Of a stretch of DNA of 64,000 nucleotides, positions 50,601-62,600 are shown in pieces. The position numbers were made by a program, and so were the translations under genes. The stretch comes from Membranipora membranacea. Its lineage: Eukaryota; Bryozoa; Gymnolaemata; Cheilostomatida; Membraniporidae. Location: positions 28,458,001 to 28,522,000 of the forward strand of contig OU612065.1 in the NCBI GenBank assembly GCA_914767715.1, in the 5' to 3' direction. Under the pieces are notes generated by a model, which ran no database searches, was not told the origin of the DNA, and saw only the letters and a program-made list of their open reading frames with translations. The first letter of the stretch is position 1. Every line of letters starts with the position of its first letter.

Positions 50601-53600
50601 GGGTCCCCCCTTTGTTACTTTTTATAATTTTAAAGTCGCTCTCATCTCTGTTCTATTTATCGTAGGATCTTCATATTCTGGAATTTGAATGAGGCCAATG
50701 AGGCCATCAACTGGTCAGAGTTCAAAAGAAATCCGATGGCTTTTTAATTTTTTCGCCTGCCGTTTGGCATGTTTTTTTATGTCAAAATTGGCCCTCGTTA
50801 AAAATGTTGCTGACGCCAATCTAAGAGGGGCAGCCCCGAACGGTTTTCCGTTCCAAAGTCAGCATGAAATTCCACACGGTATAGAGTAGGTTAGAAGGCA
50901 ATCTATTTTTTAATCTGGCCGTAAAAAACACCAAGGGTCCCCCCTTTGTTACTTTTTATAATTTTAAAGTCGCTCTCATCTCTGTTCTATTTATCGTAGG
51001 ATCTTCATATTCTGGAATTTGAATGAGGCCAATGAGGCCATCAACTGGTCAGAGTTTAAAAGAAATCCGATGGCTTTTTAATTTTTTCGCCTGCCGTTTG
51101 GCATGTTTTTTTATGTCAAAATTGGCCCTCGTTAAAAATGTTGCTGACGCCAATCTAAGAGGGGCAGCCCCGAACGGTTTTCCGTTCCAAAGTCAGCATG
51201 AAATTCCACACGGTATAGAGTAGGTTAGAAGGCAATCTATTTTTTAATCTGGCCGTAAAAAACACCAAGGGTCCCCCCTGTGTTACTTTTTATAATTTTA
51301 AAGTCGCTCTCATCTCTGTTCTATTTATCGTAGGATCTTCATATTCTGGAATTTGAATGAGGCCAATGAGGCCATCAACTGGTCAGAGTTCAAAAGAAAT
51401 CCGATGGCTTTTTAATTTTTTCGCCTGCCGTTTGGCATGTTTTTTTATGTCAAAATTGGCCCTCGTTAAAAATGTTGCTGACGCCAATCTAAGAGGGGCA
51501 GCCCCGAACGGTTTTCCGTTCCAAAGTCAGCATGAAATTCCACACGGTATAGAGTAGGTTAGAAGGCAATCTATTTTTTAATCTGGCCGTAAAAAACACC
51601 AAGGGTCCCCCCTTTGTTACTTTTTATAATTTTAAAGTCGCTCTCATCTCTGTTCTATTTATCGTAGGATCTTCATATTCTGGAATTTGAATGAGGCCAA
51701 TGAGGCCATCAACTGGTCAGAGTTTAAAAGAAATCCGATGGCTTTTTAATTTTTTCGCCTGCCGTTTGGCATGTTTTTTTATGTCAAAATTGGCCCTCGT
51801 TAAAAATGTTGCTGACGCCAATCTAAGAGGGGCAGCCCCGAACGGTTTTCCGTTCCAAAGTCAGCATGAAATTCCACACGGTATAGAGTAGGTTAGAAGG
51901 CAATCTATTTTTTAATCTGGCCGTAAAAAACACCAAGGGTCCCCCCTTTGTTACTTTTTATAATTTTAAAGTCGCTCTCATCTCTGTTCTATTTATCGTA
52001 GGATCTTCATATTCTGGAATTTGAATGAGGCCAATGAGGCCATCAACTGGTCAGAGTTTAAAAGAAATCCGATGGCTTTTTAATTTTTTCGCCTGCCGTT
52101 TGGCATGTTTTTTTATGTCAAAATTGGCCCTCGTTAAAAATGTTGCTGACGCCAATCTAAGAGGGGCAGCCCCGAACGGTTTTCCGTTCCAAAGTCAGCA
52201 TGAAATTCCACACGGTATAGAGTAGGTTAGAAGGCAATCTATTTTTTAATCTGGCCGTAAAAAACACCAAGGGTCCCCCCTTTGTTACTTTTTATAATTT
52301 TAAAGTCGCTCTCATCTCTGTTCTATTTATCGTAGGATCTTCATATTCTGGAATTTGAATGAGGCCAATGAGGCCATCAACTGGTCAGAGTTTAAAAGAA
52401 ATCCGATGGCTTTTTAATTTTTTCGCCTGCCGTTTGGCATGTTTTTTTATGTCAAAATTGGCCCTCGTTAAAAATGTTGCTGACGCCAATCTAAGAGGGG
52501 CAGCCCCGAACGGTTTTCCGTTCCAAAGTCAGCATGAAATTCCACACGGTATAGAGTAGGTTAGAAGGCAATCTATTTTTTAATCTGGCCGTAAAAAACA
52601 CCAAGGGTCCCCCCTTTGTTACTTTTTATAATTTTAAAGTCGCTCTCATCTCTGTTCTATTTATCGTAGGATCTTCATATTCTGGAATTTGAATGAGGCC
52701 AATGAGGCCATCAACTGGTCAGAGTTTAAAAGAAATCCGATGGCTTTTTAATTTTTTCGCCTGCCGTTTGGCATGTTTTTTTATGTCACAATTGGCCCTC
52801 GTTAAAAATGTTGCTGACGCCAATCTAAGAGGGGCAGCCCCGACCGGTTTTCCGTTCCAAAGTCAGCATGAAATTCCACACGGTATAGAGTAGGTTAGAA
52901 GGCAATCTATTTTTTAATCTGGCCGTAAAAAACACCAAGGGTCCCCCCTTTGTTACTTTTTATAATTTTAAAGTCGCTCTCATCTCTGTTCTATTTATCG
53001 TAGGATCTTCATATTCTGGAATTTGAATGAGGCCAATGAGGCCATCAACTGGTCAGAGTTTAAAAGAAATCCGATGGCTTTTTAATTTTTTCGCCTGCCG
53101 TTTGGCATGTTTTTTTATGTCAAAATTGGCCCTCGTTAAAAATGTTGCTGACGCCAATCTAAGAGGGGCAGCCCCGAACGGTTTTCCGTTCCAAAGTCAG
53201 CATGAAATTCCACACGGTATAGAGTAGGTTAGAAGGCAATCTATTTTTTAATCTGGCCGTAAAAAACACCAAGGGTCCCCCCTTTGTTACTTTTTATAAT
53301 TTTAAAGTCGCTCTCATCTCTGTTCTATTTATCGTAGGATCTTCATATTCTGGAATTTGAATGAGGCCAATGAGGCCATCAACTGGTCAGAGTTCAAAAG
53401 AAATCCGATGGCTTTTTAATTTTTTCGCCTGCCGTTTGGCATGTTTTTTTATGTCAAAATTGGCCCTCGTTAAAAATGTTGCTGACGCCAATCTAAGAGG
53501 GGCAGCCCCGAACGGTTTTCCGTTCCAAAGTCAGCATGAAATTCCACACGGTATAGAGTAGGTTAGAAGGCAATCTATTTTTTAATCTGGCCGTAAAAAA

Positions 53601-56600
53601 CACCAAGGGTCCCCCCTTTGTTACTTTTTATAATTTTAAAGTCGCTCTCATCTCTGTTCTATTTATCGTAGGATCTTCATATTCTGGAATTTGAATGAGG
53701 CCAATGAGGCCATCAACTGGTCAGAGTTTAAAAGAAATCCGATGGCTTTTTATTTTTTTCGCCTGCCGTTTGGCATGTTTTTTTATGTCAAAATTGGCCC
53801 TCGTTAAAAATGTTGCTGACGCCAATCTAAGAGGGGCAGCCCCGAACGGTTTTCCGTTCCAAAGTCAGCATGAAATTCCACACGGTATAGAGTAGGTTAG
53901 AAGGCAATCTATTTTTTAATCTGGCCGTAAAAAACACCAAGGGTCCCCCCTTTGTTACTTTTTATAATTTTAAAGTCGCTCTCATCTCTGTTCTATTTAT
54001 CGTAGGATCTTCATATTCTGGAATTTGAATGAGGCCAATGAGGCCATCAACTGGTCAGAGTTCAAAAGAAATCCGATGGCTTTTTAATTTTTTCGCCTGC
54101 CGTTTGGCATGTTTTTTTATGTCAAAATTGGCCCTCGTTAAAAATGTTGCTGACGCCAATCTAAGAGGGGCAGCCCCGAACGGTTTTCCGTTCCAAAGTC
54201 AGCATGAAATTCCACACGGTATAGAGTAGGTTAGAAGGCAATCTATTTTTTAATCTGGCCGTAAAAAACACCAAGGGTCCCCCCTTTGTTACTTTTTATA
54301 ATTTTAAAGTCGCTCTCATCTCTGTTCTATTTATCGTAGGATCTTCATATTCTGGAATTTGAATGAGGCCAATGAGGCCATCAACTGGTCAGAGTTTAAA
54401 AGAAATCCGATGGCTTTTTAATTTTTTCGCCTGCCGTTTGGCATGTTTTTTTATGTCAAAATTGGCCCTCGTTAAAAATGTTGCTGACGCCAATCTAAGA
54501 GGGGCAGCCCCGAACGGTTTTCCGTTCCAAAGTCAGCATGAAATTCCACACGGTATAGAGTAGGTTAGAAGGCAATCTATTTTTTAATCTGGCCGTAAAA
54601 AACACCAAGGGTCCCCCCTTTGTTACTTTTTATAATTTTAAAGTCGCTCTCATCTCTGTTCTATTTATCGTAGGATCTTCATATTCTGGAATTTGAATGA
54701 GGCCAATGAGGCCATCAACTGGTCAGAGTTTAAAAGAAATCCGATGGCTTTTTAATTTTTTCGCCTGCCGTTTGGCATGTTTTTTTATGTCAAAATTGGC
54801 CCTCGTTAAAAATGTTGCTGACGCCAATCTAAGAGGGGCAGCCCCGAACGGTTTTCCGTTCCAAAGTCAGCATGAAATTCCACACGGTATAGAGTAGGTT
54901 AGAAGGCAATCTATTTTTTAATCTGGCCGTAAAAAACACCAAGGGTCCCCCCTTTGTTACTTTTTATAATTTTAAAGTCGCTCTCATCTCTGTTCTATTT
55001 ATCGTAGGATCTTCATATTCTGGAATTTGAATGAGGCCAATGAGGCCATCAACTGGTCAGAGTTCAAAAGAAATCCGATGGCTTTTTAATTTTTTCGCCT
55101 GCCGTTTGGCATGTTTTTTTATGTCAAAATTGGCCCTCGTTAAAAATGTTGCTGACGCCAATCTAAGAGGGGCAGCCCCGAACGGTTTTCCGTTCCAAAG
55201 TCAGCATGAAATTCCACACGGTATAGAGTAGGTTAGAAGGCAATCTATTTTTTAATCTGGCCGTAAAAAACACCAAGGGTCCCCCCTTTGTTACTTTTTA
55301 TAATTTTAAAGTCGCTCTCATCTCTGTTCTATTTATCGTAGGATCTTCATATTCTGGAATTTGAATGAGGCCAATGAGGCCATCAACTGGTCAGAGTTTA
55401 AAAGAAATCCGATGGCTTTTTAATTTTTTCGCCTGCCGTTTGGCATGTTTTTTTATGTCAAAATTGGCCCTCGTTAAAAATGTTGCTGACGCCAATCTAA
55501 GAGGGGCAGCCCCGAACGGTTTTCCGTTCCAAAGTCAGCATGAAATTCCACACGGTATAGAGTAGGTTAGAAGGCAATCTATTTTTTAATCTGGCCGTAA
55601 AAAACACCAAGGGTCCCCCCTTTGTTACTTTTTATAATTTTAAAGTCGCTCTCATCTCTGTTCTATTTATCGTAGGATCTTCATATTCTGGAATTTGAAT
55701 GAGGCCAATGAGGCCATCAACTGGTCAGAGTTCAAAAGAAATCCGATGGCTTTTTAATTTTTTCGCCTGCCGTTTGGCATGTTTTTTTATGTCAAAATTG
55801 GCCCTCGTTAAAAATGTTGCTGACGCCAATCTAAGAGGGGCAGCCCCGAACGGTTTTCCGTTCCAAAGTCAGCATGAAATTCCACACGGTATAGAGTAGG
55901 TTAGAAGGCAATCTATTTTTTAATCTGGCCGTAAAAAACACCAAGGGTCCCCCCTTTGTTACTTTTTATAATTTTAAAGTCGCTCTCATCTCTGTTCTAT
56001 TTATCGTAGGATCTTCATATTCTGGAATTTGAATGAGGCCAATGAGGCCATCAACTGGTCAGAGTTTAAAAGAAATCCGATGGCTTTTTAATTTTTTCGC
56101 CTGCCGTTTGGCATGTTTTTTTATGTCAAAATTGGCCCTCGTTAAAAATGTTGCTGACGCCAATCTAAGAGGGGCAGCCCCGAACGGTTTTCCGTTCCAA
56201 AGTCAGCATGAAATTCCACACGGTATAGAGTAGGTTAGAAGGCAATCTATTTTTTAATCTGGCCGTAAAAAACACCAAGGGTCCCCCCTTTGTTACTTTT
56301 TATAATTTTAAAGTCGCTCTCATCTCTGTTCTATTTATCGTAGGATCTTCATATTCTGGAATTTGAATGAGGCCAATGAGGCCATCAACTGGTCAGAGTT
56401 TAAAAGAAATCCGATGGCTTTTTAATTTTTTCGCCTGCCGTTTGGCATGTTTTTTTATGTCAAAATTGGCCCTCGTTAAAAATGTTGCTGACGCCAATCT
56501 AAGAGGGGCAGCCCCGAACGGTTTTCCGTTCCAAAGTCAGCATGAAATTCCACACGGTATAGAGTAGGTTAGAAGGCAATCTATTTTTTAATCTGGCCGT

Positions 56601-59600
56601 AAAAAACACCAAGGGTCCCCCCTTTGTTACTTTTTATAATTTTAAAGTCGCTCTCATCTCTGTTCTATTTATCGTAGGATCTTCATATTCTGGAATTTGA
56701 ATGAGGCCAATGAGGCCATCAACTGGTCAGAGTTCAAAAGAAATCCGATGGCTTTTTAATTTTTTCGCCTGCCGTTTGGCATGTTTTTTTATGTCAAAAT
56801 TGGCCCTCGTTAAAAATGTTGCTGACGCCAATCTAAGAGGGGCAGCCCCGAACGGTTTTCCGTTCCAAAGTCAGCATGAAATTCCACACGGTATAGAGTA
56901 GGTTAGAAGGCAATCTATTTTTTAATCTGGCCGTAAAAAACACCAAGGGTCCCCCCTTTGTTACTTTTTATAATTTTAAAGTCGCTCTCATCTCTGTTCT
57001 ATTTATCGTAGGATCTTCATATTCTGGAATTTGAATGAGGCCAATGAGGCCATCAACTGGTCAGAGTTTAAAAGAAATCCGATGGCTTTTTAATTTTTTC
57101 GCCTGCCGTTTGGCATGTTTTTTTATGTCAAAATTGGCCCTCGTTAAAAATGTTGCTGACGCCAATCTAAGAGGGGCAGCCCCGAACGGTTTTCCGTTCC
57201 AAAGTCAGCATGAAATTCCACACGGTATAGAGTAGGTTAGAAGGCAATCTATTTTTTAATCTGGCCGTAAAAAACACCAAGGGTCCCCCCTTTGTTACTT
57301 TTTATAATTTTAAAGTCGCTCTCATCTCTGTTCTATTTATCGTAGGATCTTCATATTCTGGAATTTGAATGAGGCCAATGAGGCCATCAACTGGTCAGAG
57401 TTCAAAAGAAATCCGATGGCTTTTTAATTTTTTCGCCTGCCGTTTGGCATGTTTTTTTATGTCAAAATTGGCCCTCGTTAAAAATGTTGCTGACGCCAAT
57501 CTAAGAGGGGCAGCCCCGAACGGTTTTCCGTTCCAAAGTCAGCATGAAATTCCACACGGTATAGAGTAGGTTAGAAGGCAATCTATTTTTTAATCTGGCC
57601 GTAAAAAACACCAAGGGTCCCCCCTTTGTTACTTTTTATAATTTTAAAGTCGCTCTCATCTCTGTTCTATTTATCGTAGGATCTTCATATTCTGGAATTT
57701 GAATGAGGCCAATGAGGCCATCAACTGGTCAGAGTTTAAAAGAAATCCGATGGCTTTTTAATTTTTTCGCCTGCCGTTTGGCATGTTTTTTTATGTCAAA
57801 ATTGGCCCTCGTTAAAAATGTTGCTGACGCCAATCTAAGAGGGGCAGCCCCGAACGGTTTTCCGTTCCAAAGTCAGCATGAAATTCCACACGGTATAGAG
57901 TAGGTTAGAAGGCAATCTATTTTTTAATCTGGCCGTAAAAAACACCAAGGGTCCCCCCTTTGTTACTTTTTATAATTTTAAAGTCGCTCTCATCTCTGTT
58001 CTATTTATCGTAGGATCTTCATATTCTGGAATTTGAATGAGGCCAATGAGGCCATCAACTGGTCAGAGTTTAAAAGAAATCCGATGGCTTTTTAATTTTT
58101 TCGCCTGCCGTTTGGCATGTTTTTTTATGTCAAAATTGGCCCTCGTTAAAAATGTTGCTGACGCCAATCTAAGAGGGGCAGCCCCGAACGGTTTTCCGTT
58201 CCAAAGTCAGCATGAAATTCCACACGGTATAGAGTAGGTTAGAAGGCAATCTATTTTTTAATCTGGCCGTAAAAAACACCAAGGGTCCCCCCTTTGTTAC
58301 TTTTTATAATTTTAAAGTCGCTCTCATCTCTGTTCTATTTATCGTAGGATCTTCATATTCTGGAATTTGAATGAGGCCAATGAGGCCATCAACTGGTCAG
58401 AGTTTAAAAGAAATCCGATGGCTTTTTAATTTTTTCGCCTGCCGTTTGGCATGTTTTTTTATGTCAAAATTGGCCCTCGTTAAAAATGTTGCTGACGCCA
58501 ATCTAAGAGGGGCAGCCCCGAACGGTTTTCCGTTCCAAAGTCAGCATGAAATTCCACACGGTATAGAGTAGGTTAGAAGGCAATCTATTTTTTAATCTGG
58601 CCGTAAAAAACACCAAGGGTCCCCCCTTTGTTACTTTTTATAATTTTAAAGTCGCTCTCATCTCTGTTCTATTTATCGTAGGATCTTCATATTCTGGAAT
58701 TTGAATGAGGCCAATGAGGCCATCAACTGGTCAGAGTTTAAAAGAAATCCGATGGCTTTTTAATTTTTTCGCCTGCCGTTTGGCATGTTTTTTTATGTCA
58801 AAATTGGCCCTCGTTAAAAATGTTGCTGACGCCAATCTAAGAGGGGCAGCCCCAAACGGTTTTCCGTTCCAAAGTCAGCATGAAATTCCACACGGTATAG
58901 AGTAGGTTAGAAGGCAATCTATTTTTTAATCTGGCCGTAAAAAACACCAAGGGTCCCCCCTTTGTTACTTTTTATAATTTTAAAGTCGCTCTCATCTCTG
59001 TTCTATTTATCGTAGGATCTTCATATTCTGGAATTTGAATGAGGCCAATGAGGCCATCAACTGGTCAGAGTTTAAAAGAAATCCGATGGCTTTTTAATTT
59101 TTTCGCCTGCCGTTTGGCATGTTTTTTTATGTCAAAATTGGCCCTCGTTAAAAATGTTGCTGACGCCAATCTAAGAGGGGCAGCCCCGAACGGTTTTCCG
59201 TTCCAAAGTCAGCATGAAATTCCACACGGTATAGAGTAGGTTAGAAGGCAATCTATTTTTTAATCTGGCCGTAAAAAACACCAAGGGTCCCCCCTTTGTT
59301 ACTTTTTATAATTTTAAAGTCGCTCTCATCTCTGTTCTATTTATCGTAGGATCTTCATATTCTGGAATTTGAATGAGGCCAATGAGGCCATCAACTGGTC
59401 AGAGTTCAAAAGAAATCCGATGGCTTTTTAATTTTTTCGCCTGCCGTTTGGCATGTTTTTTTATGTCAAAATTGGCCCTCGTTAAAAATGTTGCTGACGC
59501 CAATCTAAGAGGGGCAGCCCCGAACGGTTTTCCGTTCCAAAGTCAGCATGAAATTCCACACGGTATAGAGTAGGTTAGAAGGCAATCTATTTTTTAATCT

Positions 59601-62600
59601 GGCCGTAAAAAACACCAAGGGTCCCCCCTTTGTTACTTTTTATAATTTTAAAGTCGCTCTCATCTCTGTTCTATTTATCGTAGGATCTTCATATTCTGGA
59701 ATTTGAATGAGGCCAATGAGGCCATCAACTGGTCAGAGTTTAAAAGAAATCCGATGGCTTTTTAATTTTTTCGCCTGCCGTTTGGCATGTTTTTTTATGT
59801 CAAAATTGGCCCTCGTTAAAAATGTTGCTGACGCCAATCTAAGAGGGGCAGCCCCGAACGGTTTTCCGTTCCAAAGTCAGCATGAAATTCCACACGGTAT
59901 AGAGTAGGTTAGAAGGCAATCTATTTTTTAATCTGGCCGTAAAAAACACCAAGGGTCCCCCCTTTGTTACTTTTTATAATTTTAAAGTCGCTCTCATCTC
60001 TGTTCTATTTATCGTAGGATCTTCATATTCTGGAATTTGAATGAGGCCAATGAGGCCATCAACTGGTCAGAGTTCAAAAGAAATCCGATGGCTTTTTAAT
60101 TTTTTCGCCTGCCGTTTGGCATGTTTTTTTATGTCAAAATTGGCCCTCGTTAAAAATGTTGCTGACGCCAATCTAAGAGGGGCAGCCCCGAACGGTTTTC
60201 CGTTCCAAAGTCAGCATGAAATTCCACACGGTATAGAGTAGGTTAGAAGGCAATCTATTTTTTAATCTGGCCGTAAAAAACACCAAGGGTCCCCCCTTTG
60301 TTACTTTTTATAATTTTAAAGTCGCTCTCATCTCTGTTCTATTTATCGTAGGATCTTCATATTCTGGAATTTGAATGAGGCCAATGAGGCCATCAACTGG
60401 TCAGAGTTTAAAAGAAATCCGATGGCTTTTTAATTTTTTCGCCTGCCGTTTGGCATGTTTTTTTATGTCAAAATTGGCCCTCGTTAAAAATGTTGCTGAC
60501 GCCAATCTAAGAGGGGCAGCCCCGAACGGTTTTCCGTTCCAAAGTCAGCATGAAATTCCACACGGTATAGAGTAGGTTAGAAGGCAATCTATTTTTTAAT
60601 CTGGCCGTAAAAAACACCAAGGGTCCCCCCTTTGTTACTTTTTATAATTTTAAAGTCGCTCTCATCTCTGTTCTATTTATCGTAGGATCTTCATATTCTG
60701 GAATTTGAATGAGGCCAATGAGGCCATCAACTGGTCAGAGTTTAAAAGAACTCCGATGGCTTTTTAATTTTTTCGCCTGCCGTTTGGCATGTTTTTTTAT
60801 GTCAAAATTGGCCCTCGTTAAAAATGTTGCTGACGCCAATCTAAGAGGGGCAGCCCCGAACGGTTTTCCGTTCCAAAGTCAGCATGAAATTCCACACGGT
60901 ATAGAGTAGGTTAGAAGGCAATCTATTTTTTAATCTGGCCGTAAAAAACACCAAGGGTCCCCCCTTTGTTACTTTTTATAATTTTAAAGTCGCTCTCATC
61001 TCTGTTCTATTTATCGTAGGATCTTCATATTCTGGAATTTGAATGAGGCCAATGAGGCCATCAACTGGTCAGAGTTCAAAAGAAATCCGATGGCTTTTTA
61101 ATTTTTTCGCCTGCCGTTTGGCATGTTTTTTTATGTCAAAATTGGCCCTCGTTAAAAATGTTGCTGACGCCAATCTAAGAGGGGCAGCCCCGAACGGTTT
61201 TCCGTTCCAAAGTCAGCATGAAATTCCACACGGTATAGAGTAGGTTAGAAGGCAATCTATTTTTTAATCTGGCCGTAAAAAACACCAAGGGTCCCCCCTT
61301 TGTTACTTTTTATAATTTTAAAGTCGCTCTCATCTCTGTTCTATTTATCGTAGGATCTTCATATTCTGGAATTTGAATGAGGCCAATGAGGCCATCAACT
61401 GGTCAGAGTTTAAAAGAAATCCGATGGCTTTTTAATTTTTTCGCCTGCCGTTTGGCATGTTTTTTTATGTCAAAATTGGCCCTCGTTAAAAATGTTGCTG
61501 ACGCCAATCTAAGAGGGGCAGCCCCGAACGGTTTTCCGTTCCAAAGTCAGCATGAAATTCCACACGGTATAGAGTAGGTTAGAAGGCAATCTATTTTTTA
61601 ATCTGGCCGTAAAAAACACCAAGGGTCCCCCCTTTGTTACTTTTTATAATTTTAAAGTCGCTCTCATCTCTGTTCTATTTATCGTAGGATCTTCATATTC
61701 TGGAATTTGAATGAGGCCAATGAGGCCATCAACTGGTCAGAGTTCAAAAGAAATCCGATGGCTTTTTAATTTTTTCGCCTGCCGTTTGGCATGTTTTTTT
61801 ATGTCAAAATTGGCCCTCGTTAAAAATGTTGCTGACGCCAATCTAAGAGGGGCAGCCCCGAACGGTTTTCCGTTCCAAAGTCAGCATGAAATTCCACACG
61901 GTATAGAGTAGGTTAGAAGGCAATCTATTTTTTAATCTGGCCGTAAAAAACACCAAGGGTCCCCCCTTTGTTACTTTTTATAATTTTAAAGTCGCTCTCA
62001 TCTCTGTTCTATTTATCGTAGGATCTTCATATTCTGGAATTTGAATGAGGCCAATGAGGCCATCAACTGGTCAGAGTTTAAAAGAAATCCGATGGCTTTT
62101 TAATTTTTTCGCCTGCCGTTTGGCATGTTTTTTTATGTCAAAATTGGCCCTCGTTAAAAATGTTGCTGACGCCAATCTAAGAGGGGCAGCCCCGAACGGT
62201 TTTCCGTTCGAAAGTCAGCATGAAATTCCACACGGTATAGAGTAGGTTAGAAGGCAATCTATTTTTTAATCTGGCCGTAAAAAACACCAAGGGTCCCCCC
62301 TTTGTTACTTTTTATAATTTTAAAGTCGCTCTCATCTCTGTTCTATTTATCGTAGGATCTTCATATTCTGGAATTTGAATGAGGCCAATGAGGCCATCAA
62401 CTGGTCAGAGTTTAAAAGAAATCCGATGGCTTTTTAATTTTTTCGCCTGCCGTTTGGCATGTTTTTTTATGTCAAAATTGGCCCTCGTTAAAAATGTTGC
62501 TGACGCCAATCTAAGAGGGGCAGCCCCGAACGGTTTTCCGTTCCAAAGTCAGCATGAAATTCCACACGGTATAGAGTAGGTTAGAAGGCAATCTATTTTT

